Source: an uncultured Prevotella sp.
GTDB taxonomy: Bacteria; Bacteroidota; Bacteroidia; Bacteroidales; Bacteroidaceae
Direction of reading: 5' to 3'
NCBI GenBank assembly: GCA_946188165.1
Contig: CAMHTW010000006.1
Location: forward strand, 33,658-97,657
DNA length: 64,000 nt
The number at the start of each line of letters is the position of its first letter. Position 1 is the first letter of the stretch. This document shows positions 30,536 through 40,100 of this stretch, in pieces. The notes under the pieces are model-generated. The model was given only the letters and a program-made list of their open reading frames with translations, was not told the origin of the DNA and did not search any database. A program made the position numbers and the translations under genes.

Positions 30536-31353
30536 TATGATTCAGATTCGTTAGGGAAATCGCCACTCTTGACATCGGTTACATAGTGGCCTACAGCATC
30601 GGTAATAACCTCGTTAAGGTTAGCATAGCGACGCAGGAAACGGGGCGAGAACCCCTGAGTCATACCCAGCATGTCGGCAATGACCAGCACCTGACCGTCA
30701 CAGCCATTGCCAGCACCAATACCGATTGTAGGAACGGAAATCTCGCTGGTCACGCGGGCTGCCAATTGGGCTGGCACCTTCTCTAACACGATACCAAAAC
30801 AACCTGTCTCGGCCAATAGCTTGGCATCAGAAATCAGTTTCTCGGCCTCGGCATCTTCCTTGGCACGAACGGCATAGGTGCCGAACTTGTTGATACTCTG
30901 AGGGGTCAGTCCCAGATGTCCCATGACGGGAATGCCTGCATCAAGAATGCGTTTCACGGTGTCAATAATCTCAACACCACCCTCAAGTTTCAGGGCATCG
31001 CAACCACTTTCCTTCATGATGCGAATGGCATTGGTAACACCATCGGCAGCATTTACCTGATACGAACCAAAAGGCATGTCGCACACCACCAAGGCACGAT
31101 TCACGGCACGTACTACAGCACTAGCGTGATAAATCATTTGGTCGACGGTAATGGGCAGCGTGGTCTGATTACCTGCCATCACGTTCGAGGCTGAATCACC
31201 TATCAATATTACATCAACTCCAGCCTTATCGACAATACCGGCCATGGTGAAGTCGTAGCTGGTAAGCATTGAAATCTTCTCGCCCTTCTGCTTCATCTCC
31301 ATGAAGCGATGGGTCGTAACCTTACGGTTGTCTGAAACTAAATATCCTGCCAT
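30532..31353 (-). CDS. panB: 3-methyl-2-oxobutanoate hydroxymethyltransferase
   Basis: 273 residues, the first committed enzyme of pantothenate synthesis (ketopantoate from 2-oxoisovalerate and methylene-THF). Family blocks: [32 protein letters not shown] (Mg and substrate site), [25 protein letters not shown] and [14 protein letters not shown]. Normal length. It uses the folate one-carbon pool also served by MetF. It is flanked by a HAD gene upstream (12 bp gap) and an overlapping MFS gene downstream. Confidence 0.94.
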   Translation of the reverse strand: MAGYLVSDNRKVTTHRFMEMKQKGEKISMLTSYDFTMAGIVDKAGVDVILIGDSASNVMAGNQTTLPITVDQMIYHASAVVRAVNRALVVCDMPFGSYQVNAADGVTNAIRIMKESGCDALKLEGGVEIIDTVKRILDAGIPVMGHLGLTPQSINKFGTYAVRAKEDAEAEKLISDAKLLAETGCFGIVLEKVPAQLAARVTSEISVPTIGIGAGNGCDGQVLVIADMLGMTQGFSPRFLRRYANLNEVITDAVGHYVTDVKSGDFPNESESY

Positions 31354-31365
31354 AATCTTTTATAA

Positions 31366-31980
31366 TTATAATAATGTATAATCACTAATAACTTGGTCGC
31401 AAAGCGGGGCAATCTTCTCAGCGCTGTTTGTCGTGGCCACCCCATAGACAAACATGCCTGCAGCCCTACCCGACTTTAAGCCATTGAATGAGTCCTCGAA
31501 AACCACACTCTCGTCGGGCGTCACACCTAAACGTTCAGCAGCCTTCAGATAGCAGTCGGGATCGGGTTTAGAACGATCGAAATCCTCTGATGTCAAAATA
31601 GCATCGAACAGATTGCAAAACTCTGGGTGCGACTGATAGACGGCCTGCATCTTAGGCTGATTAGAACTTGTCACAACAGCAGTCTTTATACCCTTTTGGC
31701 GCAACGACGTAATATAGTCAAGGAAGCCGGCAATATAGTCATAATGCATCTGCTGCTCGAACATGTTCAAGCGTTCGGTAATGACAGCCTGCTCAGGTTC
31801 CAACGGTCCGGAAAACCATGCGTCGTATATCTGCACTAACGTCTGACCTTTAATCTCTTGTTCTAGTCCAGGATGCTCAGGATGGTACTCACGACATTGC
31901 TGTCCCCAGAACACGGTGTACTGAGGTTCAGTATCGAATACCACACCATCTAAATCAAATAAAGCGGCCTTAAAATTCAT
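31366..31980 (-). CDS. HAD-family hydrolase (beta-phosphoglucomutase-like)
   Basis: 204 residues from the Met at 31980 (MNFKAALFDLDG). The longer track start cannot be used because the -7 box at 32002-32009 puts transcription start near 31996. HAD motifs: I FDLDGVVFDTE (nucleophile DxD), II VVTSSNQ, III KPDPDCYLKAAERL, IV VFEDSFNG. The helical cap inserted after motif I places it in subfamily I with beta-phosphoglucomutase and phosphoglycolate phosphatase. Substrate unknown. First gene of an operon with panB and an MFS transporter. Confidence 0.82.
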   Translation of the reverse strand: MNFKAALFDLDGVVFDTEPQYTVFWGQQCREYHPEHPGLEQEIKGQTLVQIYDAWFSGPLEPEQAVITERLNMFEQQMHYDYIAGFLDYITSLRQKGIKTAVVTSSNQPKMQAVYQSHPEFCNLFDAILTSEDFDRSKPDPDCYLKAAERLGVTPDESVVFEDSFNGLKSGRAAGMFVYGVATTNSAEKIAPLCDQVISDYTLL

Positions 31981-32001
31981 CTCATTTCTCATTTGCGGCT
32001 G

Positions 32002-32009
32002 CAAAGGTA
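32002..32009 (-). promoter_or_regulatory. -7 box of the HAD-panB-MFS promoter
   Basis: Minus strand TACCTTTG (CA), 22 bases before the chosen HAD start codon. Confidence 0.7.
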
Positions 32010-32057
32010 CAAATAAGTAAGAGAAATTCCAAATTTATTTAAGAATTTCAAACGTTT

Positions 32058-33035
32058 TCAGACATTTATGGAACCACAATGAGGGCAGGCTCCCTTCTGT
32101 TGTAGTGCGGCTCCACAGTTACCACAACGCAGAGAAGTGCGGGCATGTAGGACCCATCGCCTAAGGGCAAAGAAAATGTAGGCAGGAAGAAGAAAATAGC
32201 CAATATAGTATAGTGTCAGGATGCTAAATATAACATATAACACAGCGCAAACGGCACCAAGTCCGAAGAGGTAAAGAAGTGCATCAAAGGCCTGAAGACG
32301 ATGTATAGTATCGTCGACAGCAGCCACACCAACGATGATGATTGCCCATACGGAACTGACGAAAAGGCCAAGGGTAAAGGGAAGGTTGAAGGGATTGAGC
32401 GAAGGATGGAAATAGTAGTGTCGCCACTGCTCAGCACCGAAAGTCTGGATGGTGGCATAGGCTGTGGCGGAGCAGGCCATGAGAATACACAGCAGCGTGG
32501 GATAGAAGGAATCAATGTCGTTTAAATGCACAATATAGGCATTGCGTCGTAATAGTTTACGCATGGCATAGGCGCCACCTACGATAACACAAAAAGCCAG
32601 GAATACCAGCAGGTGGGTGTCAGAGAATACGTCGATGAATTGTGAAATGGGGTCATCAGGCGACACCGCATTCAGTAGTTCGCTCTCACGAATCCAGCCC
32701 TGAGTAATCTGGTCTCGAGCTACCTTTACCCATACAGAATCGATAGTATCCGTCGGAATAGTCTCAATATCAGCTACCACTATACGCTGTCCTTTCGTGA
32801 CATACATTGTATCGAAAGCCATATCGCCCTTACTATCAGCCAACGGCAACAACTCGGAGCGAACCAAGAAATTATAGTTCTGCGTGTAATGATGCGTCGT
32901 TGAGAAGGATATGGAGTCTATCTGCTGCTTGCTCAGGTCCCAGGCATCAGGTGTCTTCTGGCCGTGATTGTAGCACGCGCAGCACAAAACAGAAATCAGC
33001 AACCCTATGACAATCCTAACGAGACGCATACACAT
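32058..33035 (-). CDS. membrane protein with lipobox-like N-terminus, SH3-like segment and C-terminal zinc ribbon
   Basis: 325 residues. The N-terminus (IVIGLLISVLCCACYN) looks like a lipoprotein or signal segment. A periplasmic-looking part with an SH3-like stretch (DSVWVKVARDQITQGWIRESELL, about 100-123) follows, then about five membrane helices (about 135-290) and a terminal zinc ribbon CGNCGAALQQKGACPHCG. The ribbon resembles those in the kinase/AAA operon that runs into this gene. Start overlaps the U32 gene end by 20 bp. Function unknown; last gene of the long operon. Confidence 0.6.
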   Translation of the reverse strand: MCMRLVRIVIGLLISVLCCACYNHGQKTPDAWDLSKQQIDSISFSTTHHYTQNYNFLVRSELLPLADSKGDMAFDTMYVTKGQRIVVADIETIPTDTIDSVWVKVARDQITQGWIRESELLNAVSPDDPISQFIDVFSDTHLLVFLAFCVIVGGAYAMRKLLRRNAYIVHLNDIDSFYPTLLCILMACSATAYATIQTFGAEQWRHYYFHPSLNPFNLPFTLGLFVSSVWAIIIVGVAAVDDTIHRLQAFDALLYLFGLGAVCAVLYVIFSILTLYYIGYFLLPAYIFFALRRWVLHARTSLRCGNCGAALQQKGACPHCGSINV

Positions 33036-34818
33036 TCATTTGACAATTCTTACAATCAAACTCCAGACGGAACTGACGTCCATCAGCTAAACGAAGACTT
33101 AACGGTTCCTTCCATGCAGGATGCTTCCCACCATGTTTGACACAATAGCCCAGGGCATAACGCAGACAATGACGACATTGCATCACGGGGCCGTCCTCAC
33201 TTTTTATCTCATAAGCTGAAATGGCATCAGTATGATAGAAATCGCGCGAAAGGCGATTGGCGATGTTGTAAAGATAGGAATAGGCATAACGAGGAACAGG
33301 CTCATTGGAAGAAACACTGAGAACTGTGTGCCCAGCAGTATCGCTGCAGGGATTGCTGGGATTATTCAATGCCTCCACCAATAAACGGCGCAGTTCACTC
33401 AGTAAGCTATTGGGAATAAAATAATTGAAACCATCATCAAACGTCACCTCGCAGCATTCGTAAATCGTTCCTCCCAACTTAGACAACTGGCGTTGGATGT
33501 TTTCGTGCTGTAACTTGTTGGCAACTTGGTGCTCACAAGGCACAGAAACGCTAACGCCATTAGCTGACAAACAGAAGCCATCATCGGTAACCGACAGATG
33601 CATCGATATGGGCAGTTTGCGTTCGGATGTAGGACGTGACAACAAGCGTTCAAACTCCTGATCATAATTGCGATAGAGTGCCATACCTGAACGTAGATTA
33701 TTAGGCATCTGATAGGGGAACAAACGATTGCCTTGCGCACGATTGACACGGAAGCCCTCTAACTCATGGTCAGCATTGATAAAACACAAACCGTCGCCAT
33801 TAGCAAACGAAGCAGTACCTGCCACATTGAAAGAATCGTGGCGCAACTCCTTGACCGTACCAACAAATTCTCCCATAGCCTTGGGTGTGTCAGGAGAGAA
33901 AATATCTGGCTGCCGACCATGCAGAAAATAAGTGGTAAAGCCACGATTGAACGTCTTCTTCAGATTCGGCGTAAACGAATAAGACACCCTACCCTTGGAG
34001 GCACGACAATAAGCATCGGGATGCTTGGCAATAACAGCATCAAGACGCTGACTATAGGCTGCAACAACATTCTTGACATAGCTGGCATCCTTCAAACGGC
34101 CCTCTATCTTAAACGAGCAGGCACCAGCATCTATCAACTCTTCAAGATGTTGTAGTTGGTTCATATCTTTCAGAGACAGCAAATAACGTTGGTGTTCCAG
34201 TTCACGACCATCAGCATCGAGCATGTCGAACTTCATGCGACAAAACTGGGCACACTCGCCACGATTGGCTGAACGCTGGAAACAATGTTGTGACACATAG
34301 CACAAACCACTATAACTAACACAAAGGGCACCATGAACAAACACCTCTAATTCAACATCGGACACCTGACGATGAATCTCAGCAATCTCGTCGACAGATA
34401 ATTCACGCGCCAGCACGACCCTACGGAATCCTAAAGAGCGTAACCATCGGACCTTGTCAGCAGTACGATTGTCAGTCTGCGTCGAAGCATGCAATGCTAT
34501 AGGCGGCAACGACATCTTCAAGATACCCATATCCTGCACAAGGATTGCGTCAACCCCAGCATCATACAGTTGTTGGATGAGCAGCTGGGTAGCCTGTAGT
34601 TCATCATCATAAAGGATGGTATTGACAGTGACATAGACCCGTGCAGCAAACTGATGAGCATGCAGACACAACGTGCGGATATCCTCGACACTATTGCCTG
34701 CTGCAGCACGTGCACCAAAACGTGGAGCACCAATATAGACAGCATCGGCACCATGGTCAATAGCAGCTATACCACACTCCAGATTCTTGGCAGGAGCCAG
34801 CAGTTCCAATTGCGTCAT
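33016..34818 (-). CDS. U32 'peptidase' family protein (likely RNA hydroxylation factor)
   Basis: 600 residues. The N-terminal U32 domain has ELLAPAKNLECGIAAIDHGADAVYIG, the family signature EVFVHGALCVSYSGLCYVSQ and the conserved cysteines in SANRGECAQFC (about 175-200), followed by the long C-terminal domain of the family and a closing pair CRHCLR/CKNC. Although named peptidases, characterised U32 proteins (TrhP, RlhA) support prephenate-dependent hydroxylation of tRNA or 23S rRNA, probably with an iron-sulfur cluster. The Cys set here fits that. It starts 4 bp before the metA stop and is co-transcribed. Confidence 0.82.
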   Translation of the reverse strand: MTQLELLAPAKNLECGIAAIDHGADAVYIGAPRFGARAAAGNSVEDIRTLCLHAHQFAARVYVTVNTILYDDELQATQLLIQQLYDAGVDAILVQDMGILKMSLPPIALHASTQTDNRTADKVRWLRSLGFRRVVLARELSVDEIAEIHRQVSDVELEVFVHGALCVSYSGLCYVSQHCFQRSANRGECAQFCRMKFDMLDADGRELEHQRYLLSLKDMNQLQHLEELIDAGACSFKIEGRLKDASYVKNVVAAYSQRLDAVIAKHPDAYCRASKGRVSYSFTPNLKKTFNRGFTTYFLHGRQPDIFSPDTPKAMGEFVGTVKELRHDSFNVAGTASFANGDGLCFINADHELEGFRVNRAQGNRLFPYQMPNNLRSGMALYRNYDQEFERLLSRPTSERKLPISMHLSVTDDGFCLSANGVSVSVPCEHQVANKLQHENIQRQLSKLGGTIYECCEVTFDDGFNYFIPNSLLSELRRLLVEALNNPSNPCSDTAGHTVLSVSSNEPVPRYAYSYLYNIANRLSRDFYHTDAISAYEIKSEDGPVMQCRHCLRYALGYCVKHGGKHPAWKEPLSLRLADGRQFRLEFDCKNCQMNVYASR

Positions 34819-35732
34819 TTAATTTGATTAATATCGTAAGGTGTCTCCTGATAGACGTAATAATTTATCCAGTTGCTATACAGCAGGTTAGCATGAGCAC
34901 GCCACGTTACCAAAGGTGGCTGCGACGGGTCGTTGAAGCGATAATAGTTACGCGGAACATCAACATCCTTTCGTACATCCTTATCGCGGCGATACTCCTT
35001 ATCAAGGGTGTCAGGCGCATACTCCAAATGTCCGGTGATAAAAAACTCACGACCATTACGGGCCATTACAATGCTAACACCACTATCAGGTGACTCTGCT
35101 ATAAGCCGCAAATCAGTATTGGCTAGAATATCTTCGCGATGCAATTCTGTATGACGGCTGTGAGGCATCTGGAACACATCATCGAACCCACGGAAAATCG
35201 GCAGTAGCGGATCAAGTGTATGCTGCGGGAAAATACCGAACATCTTCTGGGGTAACGGGTACTTGGGTATACCATAGTGGTAGAAGAGACCAGCCTGAGC
35301 AGCCCAACATATATATAATGTACTCGTAACGTGCGTACGCGCCCACGCGAAGATTTCCTTCATTTCCTCCCAATAACCTACATCCTCGAACTCCAATTGC
35401 TCAACAGGCGCACCAGTAATAATCATGCCGTCATACTTCTCGGTACGCATCTCCTCGAAACTGCGGTAGAACATCATCATGTGCTCAATTGGTGTATTCT
35501 TGGGCGTATGGCTCTTCAACTTCATGAAACTGATTTCCAACTGCAAAGGCGTGTTCGACAAGAGACGTACCAAATCAGTCTCTGTTGTTATTTTCAGTGG
35601 CATCAAGTTGAGAATAACAATCTTCAAGGGACGGATATCCTGCATATGAGCACGAGTATAGTCCATCACAAAGATGTTCTCTTGCTTTAGCAACTCAATG
35701 GCAGGTAATCTGTCTGGTAATCTTAAAGGCAT
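34815..35732 (-). CDS. metA: homoserine O-acetyltransferase (MetA family)
   Basis: 305 residues, MetA/HTS family. The catalytic Cys is at 142 in STLYICWAAQ; the His and Glu of the triad are in ITGHLEYAPDTL. Residue 111, which is Gly in the succinyl-CoA-using E. coli enzyme and Glu in acetyl-CoA-using members, is Glu here (ITGAPVEQLEFEDV). I therefore name it an acetyltransferase, although databases usually label the family succinyltransferase. It would make O-acetylhomoserine for MetY (50672). It lies between the PP2C gene and the U32 gene in one transcript unit. Confidence 0.9.
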   Translation of the reverse strand: MPLRLPDRLPAIELLKQENIFVMDYTRAHMQDIRPLKIVILNLMPLKITTETDLVRLLSNTPLQLEISFMKLKSHTPKNTPIEHMMMFYRSFEEMRTEKYDGMIITGAPVEQLEFEDVGYWEEMKEIFAWARTHVTSTLYICWAAQAGLFYHYGIPKYPLPQKMFGIFPQHTLDPLLPIFRGFDDVFQMPHSRHTELHREDILANTDLRLIAESPDSGVSIVMARNGREFFITGHLEYAPDTLDKEYRRDKDVRKDVDVPRNYYRFNDPSQPPLVTWRAHANLLYSNWINYYVYQETPYDINQIK

Positions 35733-35767
35733 CTAACTAATTACTATTTGACAATTAACAACATTCT

Positions 35768-36514
35768 TTATTCCACATGGAAGACACAAACAGAAACATT
35801 ATCAAAACCACCAGCCTCAATAGCAGCTTCGCACAAAGCATTGGCAGTAGCTCCTTCATTCATCAGTTTCTCAATATCTTCGTGATCTACCATATCATTC
35901 AGTCCGTCAGAACACAACATATAGGTGTCGCCTGATAAGAAATCGGCAGTAAACTCATATAAATCGAGATAGGAATTCTTGCAGCCCGCACCAATACAGT
36001 TCGTAATAATATTGGAATGCTTTTTCTCACCATTGGCATTGCTGAGCGAATGGTCGGTAGATAACTGCACCAACTTTCCATCACGCAAGCGATATAAACG
36101 ACTGTCGCCACAATTGAACCAAAAGTACTTGCCACCATAATAGATAACACCAACCAAGGTCGTACCCATTTCATGCAGCGAGGGGTCGGAATTACCTCGA
36201 CGATTAATGGTTGTATTGATATATTCAAGCCACTCTAACATGGTCTCGTCAAACTCACCAATAGACAAGCCACGGGGAATGTCGTTTATAAAGAACTTCA
36301 AACTATCAAGCGTCTGCTCACTGGCTACCTCGCCAGCACGATGACCACCCATGCCATCAGCAAGAGCAATGACAAAGCGCTCATTGTTTTCAGTCATAAA
36401 TTCTGTACGATAGGCGTCACTACGCACAAACTTGTCATAAGCCAACACCATGTCTTCGTTATTGCTTCTAATACATCCTACGCGACTGGCTGATGTTAAT
36501 ACGATTCTACTCAT
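35768..36514 (-). CDS. PP2C (PPM) Ser/Thr protein phosphatase
   Basis: 248 residues, complete bacterial PP2C/Stp-type catalytic domain with no extra domains. Metal-binding motifs are intact: SNNEDMV (RSNNED block), LADGMGGHRAGE, GTTLVGVIY, NCGDSRLYRLRDG, TDHSLSN and LCSDGLNDMV. It should reverse phosphorylation by the membrane kinase encoded two genes upstream. The gene is 37 bp after the FHA gene. Kinase-phosphatase pairs in one operon are usual for Hanks-type signalling. Confidence 0.92.
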   Translation of the reverse strand: MSRIVLTSASRVGCIRSNNEDMVLAYDKFVRSDAYRTEFMTENNERFVIALADGMGGHRAGEVASEQTLDSLKFFINDIPRGLSIGEFDETMLEWLEYINTTINRRGNSDPSLHEMGTTLVGVIYYGGKYFWFNCGDSRLYRLRDGKLVQLSTDHSLSNANGEKKHSNIITNCIGAGCKNSYLDLYEFTADFLSGDTYMLCSDGLNDMVDHEDIEKLMNEGATANALCEAAIEAGGFDNVSVCVFHVE

Positions 36515-36551
36515 AATTATTACTAATCCTAAAACATCTTATATATTATCA

Positions 36552-37148
36552 TTAATTCACGCTAACTTGCAAATTTATATTTGCAAGGGTTACGATGTCA
36601 CCCGACTTAATAGACATAGGTACATCTGGAAGAAGATCGCGTTGATTAAGCTTTGTTCCGTTAGACGAATGCTTATCGATGATGCACCATCCAGTATCAG
36701 GTTTGTATATGAGCTGGGCATGAACACCGGAAATGAACATGTTGCCTTCAAACAATTGCTGATATGGACCTTGCCGACGACCAATAACAGCTCCATTCAC
36801 ACCAACTATGCGGATATCAAGTGATGGGTTGTAGAGGGTCAGCGAAGGTATACCGCTCTTGGTTGCTACAGGTTGCTGGGGCACATCAGGCTCAGGTTCA
36901 CGCAAAGAAGCTTGTGTCACCTGATTGAACGAGAGATTGGCAGCATTTATAGAAGCAGACATGGAAACGGCACTGGCCTCCTTCTTTCCCAAATTATCAG
37001 GACTAACCATCAACCCACCGCAATGAGTACAACGGCGACCTTTACCAACACGTCCGCAGTTAGTACAATACGCCAACTCTTGGCCACACTGGTCACAAAA
37101 GTGCGATCTTTCTTCTATCTCTTCTTTACAATTCGGACAGATTATCAT
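36552..37148 (-). CDS. zinc-ribbon plus FHA domain phosphopeptide-binding protein
   Basis: 198 residues. The N-terminus has two zinc-ribbon-like Cys pairs of modules: CPNCKEEIEERSHFCDQCG and CTNCGRVGKGRRCTHCG. After a linker (about 55-100) comes an FHA domain (about 105-198) with the diagnostic GRRQGP, SGVHAQLIY (Ser-His) and DKHSSNGT. FHA domains bind phosphothreonine peptides, so this is the likely reader of the kinase's products. It overlaps the AAA+ gene stop by 4 bp (ATGA), implying balanced production of the two. Confidence 0.88.
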   Translation of the reverse strand: MIICPNCKEEIEERSHFCDQCGQELAYCTNCGRVGKGRRCTHCGGLMVSPDNLGKKEASAVSMSASINAANLSFNQVTQASLREPEPDVPQQPVATKSGIPSLTLYNPSLDIRIVGVNGAVIGRRQGPYQQLFEGNMFISGVHAQLIYKPDTGWCIIDKHSSNGTKLNQRDLLPDVPMSIKSGDIVTLANINLQVSVN

Positions 37149-40100
37149 ATATTCTCATTAATATCTTCTGGCATAATCATTTGATAAGTCTCTGGCGTTA
37201 CCTCCGACTGATTCATCTGGCTAACACGCATAGAAAGTTGCTGGATGGTCTGATCGAGCATGTTGCGCATCTCACGGGCGTTGCCGAAGGATTCTGACTT
37301 GTTGACCACAATACGACAGATAACATCCATCAGTTTGAATTCTGCCTCAGGCGACAGCTTGTAGTTGTCCTTCTGAGCCATCTTCTTGTAGATAGCCAAC
37401 AACTCGTCTTCATTATAGTCATCGATATGCATTTTGTGAGAGAAGCGGCTGGCCAAACCTGGATTGACAGCCAAGAAGGTTTCCATCTCATCCTTATAGC
37501 CGGCAGCAATCACCACAAACTTGCCACGATCATCCTCCATACGTTTCATCAGCGTATCGATAGCTTCCTTACCATACTGGTCATTCTCAGATGAAAGTGT
37601 GTAGGCCTCATCGATAAACAGGATACCACCCATAGCCTTGTCGCAAATGTTGTTGACAATCTTCGGTGTCTCACCCATATATTTACCAACCAACGTAGCA
37701 CGACTGGCCTCAATCACACGGCTGGTGGGAAGAATCTCCATAGCTTGCAAAATTTCACCCATCTTACGAGCAACAGACGTCTTACCTGTACCAGGATTAC
37801 CTGTCAGGATGAAGTTCATAGACATCTGCTGAACCTTACCGGCACCCATAGCAGCACGTTGCTTCATGAACATACTCTGTACTGCCAGACGACGAATCAT
37901 GTTCTTCACTGAACGCATACCGATAAACTCGTCGAGTTCGTTGAGGACCTCGTCGAGTGGACGAGCCTTCTCACTCTGAGCAACCTCAAGGTCAGCACTG
38001 GTAATACGATACATATCATCGTCCTTAAAGTCAGGATTACCCATCATGCTTACAAGACGTTGGCTCTGTTTCTCGACAGCCTGATCAAAGATCCTGCGTG
38101 CCTCACGGGCATTACCAAAGTTCTTGTCACGACGCAAATAAAGCTGCTCGAACTGACGATGAATAGTACCCTGAGTTTCTTCGTCCACAGTAAAGTTCTT
38201 ATCCTTACAGAGGTTGAGGAATATCTGCGTGAGTTCGTCGGGTGTGTAGTCGTCGAAGTGGATAGTTTGTGTGAAACGGCTCTTCAATCCAGGGTTAGAA
38301 TCGATAAAGTCATGCATGTTGTCAGTATAACCAGCAACAATACAAATGAACTTGCCACGATCATCCTCCAAACGCTTGAGCAAGGTATCGATGGCTTCAG
38401 CGCCAAACGAATCTTGATCATTAGACTTCAGTGTATAGGCCTCATCGATGAACAGCACACCACCCATAGCAGAATCAATCAACTGGTTGGTCTTGATGGC
38501 AGTCTGACCAGCAAAACCTGCAACCAGCTTAGAACGGTCTGCCTCTATCAACTGTCCACGTGAAAGAATGCCTAAAGTACGGAAGACATCTGCCATGATA
38601 CGAGCCACGGTAGTCTTACCTGTACCAGGATTACCAGAGAATACATAGTGCTTGCCCTGGAATGTATTGGTTTCTCCACGACGAATCTGAAGATTGAGGA
38701 AGGCTGCTAAGTTCGAAATTTCCTTCTTGACAGCAGCCAAGCCAACCATACCGTTGAGTTTGGCCAGACATTCTGTATAATCGACAGCCTTTGGAGCATC
38801 GTAAGGAATGTCAGCAACATCAATTGTCATCAACTGCTCGTTGCTGAGTGTAGATATGTCAACCTTTTGCATGCGCTCTGCCTGCTTGGTGCAAATCTTC
38901 TCAAACAACTGACGCATAGTGCGACCATTGGCAAAGTCCTTATCACGCGAATTATACAACTCGGTAATCATCTTCAGCGTCAACTCACGAGCCTCAGGTG
39001 TAAACTGATATTTCTTGTCGCTGGCAAACACTTCCATAATCTGGAACAGCTGATCGGGATTGTAGTCCTCGATATTCAGGAAATAACTGAAACGGCTGCG
39101 TACACCTGGATTGATTCTGAACAGGTTTTCCATCTCTGTGCGATAGCCTGCTGCAATGACAATAAACTTGCCTCGGTCGTCCTCCATGCGCTTCATCAGC
39201 GTTTCCAAAGCCTGTGTACCCTGCTGGTCACGTTCGCCACCACTACTGAGGGGCACCAAAGTATAAGCCTCGTCGACAAAGAGAATACCACCCATGGCCT
39301 TGTCACACAAACGGTCAACTACCTTAGGTGTCTCGCCCTGATACGGACTAATCATCTTAGAACGGTCTACCTCAACAACATGACCACTGTCCAGATATCC
39401 GATAGCCTCCATGATTTCACCTAACTTACGGGCTATGGTCGTCTTACCAGTACCAGGATTACCTGTCAGTACGATATGAATACCTGCCTTCTCCTGTTCG
39501 CCTAGTCCACGTTGTGCACGTTGTACATTGTTGTGAACAGTGAAAGCTATCTCGCGAACAGCCTTCTTCACCTCGTCCATACCAATATAATGGTCGAGAT
39601 CGCTCAAGATGTCCTCCAGCGTTCTTTCTACTGGTACATAACCACGAATATCGGTTTCCTCTATCATGGTGGCTTGAGAGCCACGGCTGATAAACGACGT
39701 AAAGATATCTTCGGCAGTTTTCACAGCCAAATGGGCATAACCAAAAGTATCGTCCTTGATTTTCACCTGATATTGGAAGAAACGCAACAACTTACGTTCT
39801 GCCTCAGGAGAAAAAGCGGAGAGTCCATATTTTGATTGTAGCTCCTGTTTACAGATATCACACAATTCCGTATAGCCTGGTGTTGGCAGACGGAACATAT
39901 ATTTGAAGCGGTTCTGTGCAGCAGGATTGGCAGACAGGAAATCGTCAAGTCCCTTGGGCAAACCAGCAATCATCACAATAGGATTCTCATCCCATTTGTC
40001 CATCTCAACAAATAGTTTGTCAAGTGGGTTTACTTGATTCGAATAACGATCTGGGAGAAGTTTCTGGACATTATCAAAGAACAGGATACCTCCTCTGGCA

